64,000 bases of DNA from Cydia pomonella (GCF_033807575.1 NC_084723.1:1555247-1619246); one strand, 5' to 3'; shown: positions 24,301 through 39,300, counted from the first letter of the stretch. Program-made: numbers and translations. Notes: generated from the sequence alone by a model not told the origin.

Positions 24301-27300
24301 GTTTGGGCGATAACCACTATCTTTGGATGAACTCGAACCCATTTCCAAGTTTTAGTGCCTTAGGACTCGGAAGATTAAAAAAAAAGAAATACTTAACGTC
24401 GTCCAGAATTTTCTACATTATAGTGTCTATTTTGCACATTATGTAAAGCTCAAAAATCACATAATTCAGGCGCTTGATTGCACTTACTCGCGCTCACCAC
24501 ACACGACAGGCAGGGTCGCCATGCGATGTGAGAGATGTGTAAGGGAAACAAAGTTGCTGGTATGATGTTTATTATAATTAAATTGGGTACATGCTTATAT
24601 AGTAACGTAACGAACAGTGAGAGGGGAATATACTCCACACTACATTAGGATATGAGCCATTTGAAATATCTCACTTCCGGTTGAGATGTCGACTGGACAA
24701 TCAAATTCTAATTCAGTGGCGTCAAATTAGGTTAAAAAATCCGGTTGCCAAAATACAATATGATTTACCAGTCAGTCACATTGTTTGGGCAGTTGTTTTG
24801 ATTTGTTTTTTCTATTTTATTAGACTAACTGTGTTAATTAGAAAGGGCCGGGTAGGCGTGCTAAGCCTATTGAATATGTCTGGCAGATATGTGAGGCGGA
24901 CAAAGTCAGTGTATTGCGGAAATTAGGCACAGATATATATATGACGACCGCTCTGGCCTAGAGGGTAGTGACCCTGCCTATGAAGCTGATGGTCCCGGGT
25001 TCAAATCCTGGTAAGGGCATTTATTCTTGTGATGAGCATGGATATTTGTTCCTGAGCCATGGGTGTTTTCTATGTATTTAAGTATTTATAAATATTTAAA
25101 TATTATATATACCGTTGTCTAAGTACCCTCAACACAAGCCTTATTGAGCTTACTGTGGGACTTAGTCAATTTGTGTAATAATGTCCTATAATATTTATTT
25201 ATTTATATATCTGCAGATCTGTCCGCAGACACATTCCCGCCAAATCTGCCAGACTGATCTGACGGACACTTCTTTACCTATATTTAAATCCTCTTTCTCT
25301 TTATGTCAAAATAATACAAGACGAGTACCCTACTCCCAAGATATTGTGAACACTCACGTATTCCAATGTACACTCGCTTAAATAAGTTCACCGCCCATTA
25401 CGTTCCTTACGGCGGTTCATTACGTATTCACCGCAGAAGTTCGTTGTAAACGTATACGCCAATTGTTTTATTACACAACAATACGTTTTATGACGTTGCA
25501 CGCTTTTAAATTTTAGGGAAATATACCGTCTGGTGAAATAACGTTTTTTTTTTTTTTACCCAAAGTGTGTCTTGGCTTCCAACACGACTGCTCGCCACCG
25601 ATCCTTGTCCTGTGCCGTTTCTCTCCAGTCTTTAAACTGGAGCTCGCGCAGATACAAGTCAACCACTTCCACCCATCGATATCTGCCGGGCGGCGTGTTG
25701 TCGGTGTCCCCTCAAAGGCTCTTTTTTTTACTGTGTTATAAAATCATCTAAGTTATCACGAAAATTATGTGAACCACTAAAAGTCCTTTCTAATATTATT
25801 AATGCAAAAGTAGCTGGACGACTTTGGAGCTAACTGGTATACATTAAAACACGCAATACTCATATCACAATGTGTGTGGGGTCATTTCGCAGAGCTAATT
25901 CGTCTCTTATGTTTATTATCAATCGCTGTTTGGAGCTAACTAGTATACAAGTTTAATTTTCTCTTTGATCAATCACGCCTTTTAGAAATCGCCAATCAAA
26001 GAGCCAGTGGCGGATTAACCGAACAGCAGAAAAAGCATATGCTAAGGGCCCCGCGCCCAGGGGGGGCCCGCACTCCGACCCTGACCATGCGATTTCGGCA
26101 CGCGGAACCGGCCAAGTTCAAGTAGAACTCGCACTCCGCGGATCCTGTACTATCACATTTTATTTACAATGTATTTGTTTCGTAAGTAAGCAACAACAGC
26201 AGTCGTAACAACATTGATCAATTATTATTATTTGTTATTATCATATATTTTTCTTTATGACGATACCAAATTAAAAGAATTTTTAGGCTTACGCAAAGAC
26301 CAAGAGCAGAGTTTAGCATAAAACCGAAGGTGCAGTGTCTCAAAACTTTTGTGCATGGCTAAGCTGCAGGAAACAGCAGAGCTCGGAAACGAACAAAAGA
26401 AGATACTGTGTTAAAAAACATATTAGTGAAAAGCAAGGAAGGATGATTTATTTATTTATTATTTCAAATAACACATTGCACCTTACAGCTAATGCCTAAT
26501 GATGATCAGCTTTGAGCCCGTAGTGGCCAAAGGACGCGCTCCTCTACGGCTGGCCGAGCGCCCAAAATAAGCCGAGTTGCTGCAAAGCCGTTATAAAAAA
26601 AAACAGCGGGGCCCCTATGCAGGGCTTTGCATTGGCGTAGGCCGGGTGTAAAGCCCTACATAGGGCCCGATACCCAAAGCATCCCAGCAAGGCGCACTTT
26701 CGAGCAAGAACTAAGGCCGAGCATCAGGCGAGCCGAGATCACATTGGATCAATTCCAAACTCTGTTCTGCTGCAATTCAGCCTTTGCATGGTGGCGCGCC
26801 GCGATAGAACGCTCCGGGCCTCCGCCCTTATACGGAGCTCGGCCTGCGGCCTCGTTCACACTCTGGCATTGGTTTCATTCTAGGCTCTGCTTTCCTGCAG
26901 CTTGGCCTTCAGCTTCGCACGGGAATGCTACGAAATCGTTTGGTCCGGATATTCAGCTCGTGGGGCTCATCCTTATCCATATCAAGACCTTATCCAACCA
27001 TATGCCACACTATAGGGTCAAAGCAAAAAAAATACAAAGAAAAAATATTTTGTATGGGAGGTACCCTAATTTTTGTATAGTTTTTATTTTACCGTTCTGT
27101 CACAATGCATGATTTATGTATCCATGCCAAATTACGGCTATCTAGCACTAACGATCGCGGAGCAAACCCTCGGACAGACGTACATGGTGAAACTATAAGA
27201 GTTTCCAGGTGACTACGAAACCTTAAAAAATACACTGCATAACATGTTAAAAACTAATTGAGAACGAGTCGAAAAATATTAAGACATCGTAAAAATGTTG

Positions 27301-30300
27301 TGATGATACTGAATCCTCGGGGTGCGAGTCCGACTCGCACTTAATCATATTTTTTTTCGAACCAGGGGGCCCCGCAAGCTAATGTGCTAAGGGCCCCGCG
27401 CCTTCTTAATCCGCCCCTGCAAAGAGCAATATTATTATGCATTTGGTTGGTATGAAATTTTTCGCTTTAAAAGCCATATTGTCATTAAAAAATCCGTTTG
27501 AAATTACCTCAGTTCCAAAATAGTCCTGAAAGCTCAGAATTAATCATGTCGATCTCGCTTAAAATTTTTAATATTCAATACATATTTAACGAACGTTAAC
27601 AAGTTGCATTAAGCATTAAGCAATATCGCTGAAGTGCTAAAAATCACATACTAATATTAATTGGACAAACCTGAAATGTGCAAACACCATAGGGCAAGTC
27701 TCAAATGTGTCAAGGTGGGTGCATTGACAAAAAATTACATTTTCACGTCAGCAGCTGGAACAAGGGTAATTTGCTGCTTAAAAACAGTGAGCAAAATCGC
27801 ATTTTGCTCACTGAGTGAGACAAAATAACATTCAAGTGACCTTCATATTCGAAAGTCATTTCAACGTGCGGGGCCTAATACAAGTTCGAAGTATTTGGAT
27901 TCTATTGTCTTTGTCCCTTTCACGTCATTAGCAAAAAGAAAGAGACAAAAAAGTGCATACGTAATTCAACGATATATTGACGGTTTATAATAGACCCCCG
28001 AAATAAGTCAGACCGCATCGTTCCAAAACACCCTACGAGTCTTCATTCGTAATAATTAATTAATGAAATAAGAGTTTTTAAATTTAATAAAAATACCATA
28101 TTTTACGTATTTTACTTTACAATCAAAACAATGTACTTATACAAATTTACGCAATTGTTACGCAGTAAATAATTCTACTTAACGACTTTTAACGATCTCT
28201 ACTATAGTTGACAAATAGTAGTATCCGCAATTCGGACCGTATCTTACTAAGTTTTTTTTTAACAAAAAAAAGTTGACGTTGAACTGTCAATTGATGTTCG
28301 TTAATTCATTATTTTCGTATCATTTTATTGAAATTTCTTTCGTTTTGTTTTATTGCGGTAATTAAAGTTAATTGTTAGAATACCTTCAGAAAACATGAGC
28401 GAAATAGTGATGAAGACGGATTACATTTTTTCAGGTTGTATTTTTTGATGGCTGACTGACGTGAAAAATTTTGTGTACTACACGAGATCAAAGTTATTTA
28501 CATCTCGTGCGCTTTTGAGTCCCTTACTACGCTCAAGATTCTAAATTAGATTCACTCGCTACGCTCGTGAATCTATTATAGAATCTTTCGCTTGCACGGG
28601 ACTCAAGATATGCACTCGAAGAAATATCAAACTTTGCTCTCTTGTTGTACAAATAACTATTTACTTCCTTTTCTACGTAATTAGGCGTCGGACGCTGTTT
28701 TGATTATATGAAATCCAAAACTAACAATAATCTCCCTCTTTGAAGTCGGTTTTTTTCTTTAAAAAAATTCTATGAAATATCCGATTCAGGAGAAAACGGT
28801 TTCCACTAACAAAATCTTAACAAATCACTTTGATTTTGATGTCGATCGCTTCAGCATAACAAATATATTCTAGCCCCCTTATTCATAAACGTCTACTAAA
28901 GTTGACAAGCCGCTAATAATCTTTTGTCCCTTTCCCACGTATTGGTATGATGGAAAGGGACAAACGATTATTCGCGGCTTGTCAACTTTAGTAGACGTTT
29001 ATGCATAAGGGGGTTAGTAAACAGGTGTTGATGAATATATTGTACAGTTACCAACAAAATATAAATGCAACCAAAACAATGTTGACTTTGTGTAGCCCGC
29101 TATTATTACTAAATCCTCTGATATTATCAACTGCAGCCATTGACTTTCTCCTGATTCTGTTTCGGAGATAACATTATATTTTTATAGCGATAAGCCGCGC
29201 CGCGTTATCACTACGGTATCCAGTACCCCTAGTGTAAATTTGATCGACATCATAACGTGACGAACGCGTTTGCGTTAAGTCTCATTTTGTATAGGATTTT
29301 GAGTTTCCAAAACGTCCCGCTTGGCGCGCTCTTTCTAAATCCAATACAAAATGAGACTAAACGCAAACGCGTACGTCACGTTTCGAAATCGAATTTATTT
29401 ACACTAGGGGTACTGTATCAGGTACTTGATGGGATGGGAGTTCGAATATTAATATGTACAAAAAAGGTCAACGTCATTTTGAACATAAGCAAAATGTTTA
29501 CCCCAGTGTTTACCCTGTTAGCAGCAGGTACAGCCAACAGGGTTTTTGAAAACAAACAAACAAGCTTCACACCACAGAGATGCGCATGTTACGCTGGTCA
29601 GCAGTGTCACCATGATGTACAAGATAAGAAACGTGTATATCCGGGGTAGTTTCAAAGTAGCTCCAATAACAGAAAAGCTGACGGTAAAACGTCTGAGGTG
29701 GTACGGTCATGTCACAGTCACAGAGGGGTCCAGAAGACTACATGGTTAAGGTAGCGCTCGAGATTCCAATGACGAAGCGAGGAAGTGGAAGACGGCCTGC
29801 CACCTGGCTGACGACGGTTCAGCGCGACCTGAAAGATCTCAACATAGCCGCCGACCTTGCACTCAATCGTGCAGAAATGGTAGAGAAGAACAGGGAAGGC
29901 CAACCCCAAGTAAATGAGAACAAGGCCTAGCAGGATAATGATGATGAACACGGTTTTTGAAGAATCGTAGCGCTTTTTTAGATCACAATACGGTTGCCAA
30001 AATTTTAACAAGCAATCTTGATGCCTATCTCTAGTAAATTCATCGACTCGAAGCCTAATTTTTTGACTTTTGCTCGTAGAAAAAAATAACGTAAATAGGT
30101 CTAAAATGCCACTTAACATATGTTACATTGGTTGCACAAAAGCTAAAACTATGAAAATTGCTTCAAACACGTTTTGTTTTTGATCGAATTCATCGATTAC
30201 TTTTTTTGTTAAAACTTACAATACTCGTAACGTAATAAAATAAATAAATAAATATTATAGGACATTAAATATTACACAAATTGATTAAGTCCCACAGTAA

Positions 30301-33300
30301 GCTCAATAAGGCTTGTGTTGAGGGTACTTAGACAACGATATATATAATGTATAAATATTTATAAATACATACATAGAAAACACCCATGACTCTGGAACAA
30401 ATATCCATGCTCATCCCACAAATAAATGCCCTTACCAGGATTTGAACCCTGGACCATCGGCTTCATTGTAATCCCTACATTAAATGCGAAAGTAACCCTT
30501 GTCTGTCTGTCTCCTCTTCAATTAAAATTGGATCGTTTTTATCAATTAAATCTCCCTTAACCTTTCATTATTTCTTTAATATTTTTGTATGGAAGTCGAA
30601 ACTCATGGGTTGAAACCTCGGCTATTCTGTGTAGTTAAAGCAAAAAAACAATTGTTCAAAAAAAATGCAGACTAAAAATTCTGCCAGGAATGTCAGGATC
30701 CTTATCATCAAGAGTTTAAGAGGGTGAAAAGGGAGGTAAATGGGGAGTATTACTTCAATGTTCTCCCGCCAGAGTGCAGCACTAGCACAAACTGTGTAAA
30801 CCATAGAGTGACTTATATATACTTTTTACAAATCATTTGTTTCAAATAAACGTGACATTGATGCCTCAAGGACATTCGTTTACTGTTTGAGCTAGTATTA
30901 TATAGTCCTGCACATCGATTTCTATGACGGCGACTTCTGCAATCAAGTGTTTTTCCTCTTAATCCCTACGCAGAGTATTGCGTGATATTCCCTATTTATT
31001 ATTAAAGTACCGTAAAACTACCCAACTCTAGTCCAATACTGCAACTATGGTCCACAAGTTCAAAATGAAATTAAGTATCTATACCAATGTTCCTTGTGGT
31101 TTACTCCTAGTTTTACCTTCCATTTATAAACATACTTTGCCTTAGAACTACAAAAATATAGTAAAATACACACCTGAACGAGAAAAATTGAGTTTATTTG
31201 TGGACCATAGTTGGGAGCTTTGGACTATAGTTGGGTGGTTTTACGGTACTAAGTAGGCTTAAGAAATGGACGAACGTGGTCATACTGGCAAGAATGGCCA
31301 AGAGCAGAAGAGAGATGGCAAAGGTGGTCGCCGACGTCCGTTAGGGCATGGCAAATAAAGAAGAAGACTAAGTAGGCTACCTTCTTTTACGCAGGCAAAG
31401 GCGGGAGCAGAATCTAGTATATTTTTAACGCGCGATAAGCCGGGTGTCTGTGCTAGCTTATCGGTGGGTCTTGTTACAGTATCCTGTGTCAGGTGCGCTA
31501 TGGGATAGGGTTACGTTGGCTTACACAAGTTTTAGAAGCGGTACATGTTTTAGATTTGCACGTCGCTCGTAAGTTTGAACTTGACAACACTATGCGCGTA
31601 TTATTGCTCATAGTGTTGAAAAACGGGTCCGTAAAAAGCTGCCATTGAATGTGCTAGGAAAAAGCTGCCTATCACTCTTACAGAAAAAATATATAATAAA
31701 AAACTGTCAATTATCTAAATTAAAAGTCGCTTTTTATTGTAGTTATTTGACGACCGGATTGGCCTAGTGGGTAGTGACCCTGCCTACGAAGCTGATGGTC
31801 CCGGGTTCAAATCCTGGTAAGGGCATGTATTTGTGTGATGAGCATGGATATTTGTTCCTGAGTCATGGGTGTTTTCTATGTATTTAAGTATTTATAAATA
31901 TTTATATATTATATATATCGTTGTCTAAGTACCCTCAACACAAGCCTTATTGAGCTTACTGTGGGACTTAGTCAATTTGTGTAATAATGTCCTATAATAT
32001 TTATTTATTTATTTATTTATTCTAAAAACCAACGTTTGTTCTTAATCGCATCGGTTTTTTTCATTTGAAGTTTACAGTTTTAATTCGGTACACCCGATAA
32101 GTATGTATATATATCGGGTGTACCGAATTAAAACTGTAAACTTCAAATGAAAAAAACCGATGCGATTGAGAATAAACTAAGGTTTTTAGTTTAAGTTTTT
32201 AGGTTAAGGTTTTTAGGGGCGTCTTCCCAAGGCACATATGGTGGAAATATTCACTGTCCTTTGGTGTAGTCTTGATAGCTTGGCAGAGCATGGGCCAGTG
32301 ATCCAGAGTCGAGAGTTCGAGTACAATGAATATTTCCACCATATGCGCCTTGGAATTTATTTAATCAAATTTTAGAAAATACTGAAACACCTACACAACG
32401 GTCGGAATCCAATATTATTTTGCTTTACAAAAAAGGAGACCCTGAAAATATCAGCAACTACAGACCGATAAGCCTTCTGCCATCCATATATAAACTTTTT
32501 TCAACCATTATAAACCAGAGAATAAATGTATCACTAGAACAGAAACAACCCATCGAACAAGCCGGATTTAGAAAAGGTTTTTCTACGATGGATCATATCC
32601 ATACGTTGGAGTTAATAATAGAGAAATTTCAGGAACAAAAACGACCATTGTACGTAGCTTTTATCGATTATCAAAAAGCTTTCGATACTGTGTCCCACGA
32701 AAGTATATGGACAACACTAACAGCTCAACAGGTAGAGACAAAATACATAGATATTCTAAAAGCTATATACACTAAGAGCACGAGCCGAGTGAAACTAGAA
32801 ACGATTGGTCCAAGCTTTCAAGTAAAAAGAGGAGTAAGGCAAGGCGATCCCTTGTCCCCAAGAATTTTTATTGCTATTTTAGAAAGCATTATTAGCAATC
32901 TAGATTGGCAAAAACAGGGCTTACTGATACAAGGAAAAACCTTAAGTCACCTTAGATTTGCGGATGATTTAGTACTACTGGCGGAATCAGCACCGAATCT
33001 GCAGTACATGATTGAAACTCTACATAAAGCTAGTCGACAAGTAGGCCTTGAAATGAACATTTCTAAAACAAAAATCATGTCTAATTACAGAAAATCAAAC
33101 ATCACTTTAGATAATGAGTTACTACAATATGAGGATCAATACATATATTTAGGGAAACAAATTGGATTCAACAGAAATAACAATGAACTAGAAGTAGAGC
33201 GGAGAGTCAAAATTACATGGAATAAGTACTGGAGTTGTAAGGAAGTGTTTAAAAGTAAAATGCCAATAAAGCTGAAAAGGAAAGTTATGAACACATGTAT

Positions 33301-36300
33301 AATTCCATGTTTAATATATGCAAGTCAAACGTGGAAATTCACCAAAAAAATCCAGAATCTAATAACTACATGTCAAAGAGGTATGGAACGTAGCATGTTA
33401 AACTTGAAAAAAATTCAAAAGATACGACACACAAGGATAAGAACAGCGATTAAAACTATGGATGCTCTCAACCAAGCTTCAAAATTGAAATGGCGATGGG
33501 CCGGACATGTGGCACGACTTAAAGCTGCAGATGGACTAAAATCGTCACATTATGGAAAGGGCCTCAAGGCAAGCGACGCAGTGGAAGACCACACTCACGC
33601 TGGGACGAGGACATCATAAAAATAGCGGGACCAAACTGGCATCAAACCGCACTAGACCGATCAAAATGGCAAACTTTGGAAGAGGCCTTCACCTGAGAGG
33701 GGTTCCTGTTACATATCTACAAATTATTTAGAAAATAACTAACAATTCCAAAACTACTATGTATGCAAAAAAAAAAAAAACAAAAATGATTTACTAACCA
33801 TCATAAAGTAAGAAACAAATTGTACTAATTTAGCGGGAAATAAAAGGCTTTTTTTTTTTTTTTTATTATGCGCCTTGGGAAGACGCCCCTAGCGACATCG
33901 ACCGTAAGAGAGGTACTTATTTAACTGCTACCTTCCTTAACGGTTATTTATAAGCATAGATGTTATATATAGCAAATTAAATGACCATGTACCTATTGTA
34001 ATATCCCACTGGGTTGACGATGAAAACAAATACTTGTACCCGATATTTTTAACTTTATTCATCAATATTTCCTTGCGAAAATACTCAAGAGTCAAATACT
34101 AAAAAGCTTAGCCAGTCTAGATATTCTGAGCTCTGCTCGCGCGCACCGCACGGCATGCGCAGAAGCACACGCGATTTAGGCGCGCGACCACATTCCTGCC
34201 ATTGTGTGTAAGTCTTTCACATATTAATTGAGTGCGTCATATTGTATATTGTGCGTTATACTTTATAGTGTGATGTTGGTAAACATGTTTGTATTGTTGT
34301 TTGAGATAATGTAAAGTAAATCGCGTCCTAGTACAGTGAGCAATAAAAATATCTTAACGGAACAAATAATCATGATAAACAATAAATGCCCTTATCGTGA
34401 TCGGAACCCAAGGACGTTTAGCTTCGTAAACAGGGTCATTACATACTAGGCTAGGAAACCAATATAATAATAATAATAATATTTGGCCTGGAACACTTCA
34501 ATTAAAGATATATCTTAATTACCAAAATTTCGCGAGACAGACATATTAAATTACCCGGTGACCCGTTTTAATTTTTATTAGATATATATATATATATATA
34601 TACATATATAGTTATCCAAAATTGCTTATAGTTGTTATGTTTTCTGAATTATTTTGATCACTGCACCCACATTCGAGAATTGTTGTTTTGCCCTATGGTT
34701 GGCTGATCTTTAAAGCATTAAGTCCGCCATTTTGTATTTATTGTGCAATAAAGTTTAAATAAACAAATATATGAACGTCAGAAAAAAAAACACTTATGAT
34801 CATGACTCTTAGCTTTAATCTATTTACAAACATTTAAAAACTCTCTTTTGAAAGCACTTTATAGAAAGACAATTAGAAAATGATTACTGCAATGCAACCT
34901 TACTTTACTATACGGAAATTTAATTGGCGTCATTTCAAACGAAGCCTACTTTTTTGTTCCAAAACGTATCAAGTTCCCTTCTTAACCTAATTTTACATTT
35001 TTTGTTCCAAAAGTAGCTGCCTCGCGCTTAGTGTTGTGAAAGACTCGAGTCTTTGTATAATTGTACGTTAGGAAGACTCGAGTTTTTGTGTATTTATTGC
35101 GAAACTTAAAAAACCATAAACTTGAAGTAGGTAACTATAAAAAAAGCTGCATAAAACATCAATAACACAATTCCGGCCTAGCGTAAAAATTTTTTAAAAT
35201 TAAAAAAAAATGTTTGATGGTTTGATTATTTTTCGGAGTACAAGGTTGACCCACAAATTGTTTTTCATTTCTCGTGTTTTGAAAGTGGCTCATTGTTTGT
35301 TTATAAAACGGGTTGAAAGTGATGCGTTCGTTCTGCTCTGTGGAGTTTTACTTTCCAAGTATGTTTGTTTATTTTTTTACAATTAACTAGTTTTTAAATT
35401 AAACAAAGGTTTGGAGGTTCACATGTCAATTCGGACGTACACTAATGTCAGAATGATATCTAAGTGAAGTCATTCAGTTACCGTGCATTTCGTACTTCCC
35501 CGTACATGTATTGGTGCGGGTGAGACGTACGATAAAGATTACTAAATATCATTTTGATGCCAGTGTACGTTCGAATTGGCCTATCACTCGTGTGTATTTT
35601 AAACTGCGTGGACTTGAAAAATGGAAACAAATGAAAATTCGAGAACTCGAGTATTCTTGGTACAACACTACTTACGCCTCGAACGTGTACTACTAAAAAA
35701 TTCAGATCGCGTTTCCCAGAAATTCATGTTTTTAGGTGTTTTATTCTTTTCATAACGGCCTGAAATCCTCCTTTATACAATTAAGGCTTGGTCGTTAATT
35801 AACCAGAGTTGCGCCTCCGTTGTTTTGGATTTTATTTTATGTGGATACGTGATTAGTTATACATAATTACATAATTAGATAATAATTTAGATGACGATTG
35901 GTCTGGCCTAGTGGCCCTAGTGGGTAGTGACCGTGTCTATGAAGCCAATGGTCCCGGGTTTTTTGTGTCATGAACATGAACACAGATATTTGTATGTATG
36001 TATGTAAACACTTTCCTAATTCACGTGTACTAAAGTTACGATGCCGCTGATCATCGTTTGTCCCTTTCCGACGTATTGGTATGATGGAAAGGGACAAACG
36101 ATGATCAGCGGCATCGTAACTTTAGTAGGTACACGTTTATGAATAAGGGGGTTTATTGTTAATATACAATAAAATAATTGGACTTACTAGTCATTTACGT
36201 AAGTACCGCAATGTTATGGGTGTTTAAACCATCATTTAATTGATGTTAAAAGCCAATGATGATGATGACAATAAAACAGAATGTTTGCAATGGCGAAGGG

Positions 36301-39300
36301 ATTTGTCCCTGAGTTATGGGTGTTTTCTATGTACATAAGTATGTATTTATACATATATATACGTATGTATATCTTCACCTAGTACCCATAGTACAAGCTT
36401 TGCTTAGTTTGGGGCTTGGTCGATCTGTGTAAGATTGTCCCCAAATATTTATTTATTTAGATAAGTAAATTAAAAAAGAAAGATAATCTGTAGGACATTG
36501 AATTACAATATCAAATAAAATATAATGCATAACAACAAATAAGTTATTTTTTATTTGTGATCGATTTTTTTCTTCAGATAATGATATAAGGTAAGTTTGA
36601 ATAGCTTCTAATTCTGGCTTCATTCATTGAGGAATAAATACGAAATGCCAATTTATCGAAAAAAAGTTTTTGATTTTGCTCGACTTCGACTCGTCCATGA
36701 AGGGTTCCGTACCATTTATGACGCATTAAAAAAAACTACTTACTAGATCTCGTTCAAACCAATTTTCGGTGGAAGTTTGCATGATAACGTACATCATATA
36801 TTTTTTTAGTTTTATCATTCTCTTATTTTAAAAGTAACAGGGCGGGGGGGGGGGGGGGGGGGGGGGGCACATTTTACCACGTTGGAAGTGTCTCTCGCGC
36901 AAACTATTCAGTTTAGAAAAAAATTACATTAGAAACCTCAATATCATTTTGGAAGACCTATCCATAGATGCCCCACACGTATGGGTTTGATGAAAAAATT
37001 TTTTTTTGAGATTCAGTTCTAAGTACCTATGGGGAACCCCCAAAATTTATTGTTTTTATGCAATCGATTGCGAACATCTCTAGGTGACCGTACCATAGAC
37101 GCCATTAGTTTTCTTCGGACATATTATCAAGAAAAGAGATGCAAATAAAAGTATTGGACTAAGTACTAGATTTAGTTAGACTGATTTATACATATCATCT
37201 TAAGTTGACATTTAATTGAAGTAATCATTAGCGTCTCGTCAAACAAATTCGACATATTTACATAACTAGTCAGATTTTGATTTTGAACTTGTAGGTGTAA
37301 TTTTGCAAAAGTTTATTATTTTGTAAGATTCTAATGTTAGATAATGACCTGAAATACCTGATTATAATTTGTTAATGTTACGTTTAAGTTTCCGTAATAT
37401 TGATTACTTTTTACTCAGAGTTTAATAAATGTTATATACACAAGACTTAAACTACAATGTTTATGTATAAAACTATAAATCACATTCTTGTGTCTAATTG
37501 TTATTGATCTCCAGTTCCATCCGTTCTTAAGCCAATGATTAGATTAGGTATTTGATAAGTTCTTTATGTCAAATTATTTATTTGTGAGGTGATTATATTT
37601 TTGTTAAAAAAAAGAACTGTATTTGTTTTAAGTGTGTTGATTATTATATTACTGCAATGTTACAATTATCTTAAGTTAATCACATTTGAAATAGAAAAAA
37701 TATTGAAATATTATAGTTAGACTGATTTATATTATTTAAGTTCACATTTAAAATTTAAAATAATGATTAGCGTTACGTCAAGTAAATTCCACGACATCTT
37801 ACATAAATACTCAGGTTGAGATATTAAAATTTGTATAACTTTGCACAATTTGTTTTTTTTTTTTAATTACAATATTATGATAATTATGATATTGTGAACA
37901 TAATAATAATGTTTAAAATATTATGGTGTTTGTAAGTATTACTTACTACACATGATTCATAACATTACGGTTATGATCAATGACACTGTTAACTGATTAA
38001 TCAATTAAGACTGATTAAAGTAACTATAAAGACTGATTTAAGTGTATTATTCCTAAAACTGTTTTTTATTCTATAAAAAATTCTTAATTATTCCTACGAT
38101 TCCTTTTCATTATTATTAAAGTTAGTTGTAAGATTCACAGTTAAATGATGTCAAACAAAATATATAAAAATAATTCAGCTCAGCATAAAGAACCGGGAGA
38201 ACCGGGAATCCCGGTACCGGCTCCGACCCGGTACCGGGAAATGAAAAACTAGGAACCGGTCCCGGGACTGCACGCCCTAGGCGGCGTACTAAAAGCGAGC
38301 CCTATGCTCAGCAGTGGGCGATAAAAGGCTGATATGATGATGATGATACACGTTTACAGTTCATTGATTTCGTTCACGCTATATCTGATATCCTTTTTAG
38401 CCGCCATTTGCAAATACTATTGTCTGCCAAATCTGACAGCTGGTACAACAGGATATATTACAGCATTGTCTCATTAAAAAGTCATAGCATATAATTTGTG
38501 ATTACATATCGAGAGTGTAACGGTCGCCTTTCCTTGAAATGGTTCTGGTGTTGGATGGGACGCCTAAAATGTGGCTGCGATTGTTTTATTCATGCGTAAT
38601 ATGTTACATTACATGCATAATCTTTTATAATATACGTTTTTAGCCTTAGCTATAAAACAAAACAAATGAAATACGACTTTTTGGGCATTTGCAAATTGTA
38701 TGTTTAGTTAGACAAAACACTCCAGTCCATTGGTGAATTTTGGAAGATATTGGGGTTGGAGGAAATCCCATTTTTTTATGATTAAGTAATGAATGAATTA
38801 TCGTAAGTTCTTTCTTAAAAAGTAAGACTTAAAAAAAAACACCACGGGCGGGTTCCAAGTCAAAATTCTGAAAATTGCCCGACTATAGAGAATGTTTCCA
38901 TATTATTTCGCAGAATATTTCCATCGTATATCCATGTCACACAAGACTTAAGCAAACCTAGCTACATTTTACAATATTGGCCGAGATAACGATGCGAGAA
39001 CTCGTATTCGAGTATTTACATTAACTCCGAGGGACTCTGAGGGATGATTAGTTCAACCGATTGAACAAATGCGAGTATTTGCACCGTCTGGACAACCTTT
39101 AGAGTACTAGTCTATCGTCATATGTCTCAAATATAACGCAATTGCGTTTCGGTTTCTTATCAAAAAAAAATGTTGATCAAAATCTTTTAATAAAATATTA
39201 TGATTGCCAACAGCCATATACAATTACAACGGGCCGTCCCCCCACCTCCCCCTGGAAGTTGGAGAGCTGGTCCACTGCGAGAGAGAGACAGAAAACTGGT

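Larger units (their letters stand above)
32215..33891. mobile_element. Foldback element with tRNA-like centre, split by an RTE LINE
   Basis: Left arm 32215-32253 (AGGGGCGTCTTCCCAAGGC, then ATATGGTGGAAATATTCA) pairs with the right arm, whose inner part is at 32327-32353 and outer part at 33879-33891. About 73 bases lie between the arms and contain tRNA-like ATAGCTTGGCAGAGCATGGG and GAGAGTTCGAGTACA (A- and B-box-like). The LINE was inserted later. Confidence 0.75.
33892..35890. other. Intron 1, no gene; minor repeats only
   Basis: Contains an old family A SINE remnant (34378-34465, minus), a (TA)n run at 34580-34605, a LINE 3' end (34655-34770) and a GC-rich patch with CGCGCGCACCGCACGG near 34140. 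Short open frames have no domain signature. Confidence 0.5.

Noticed and set aside
26627..27112. 161-codon open stretch inside the hAT element
   Set aside because: Translation is Pro/Ala/Trp-rich with no transposase motif. GC-rich DNA gives long open frames by chance.
31749..31825. tRNA-like heads of the repeated SINE as functional tRNA genes
   Set aside because: They recur with the same 200-bp body and tail, lack a proper acceptor stem and are clearly SINE heads.
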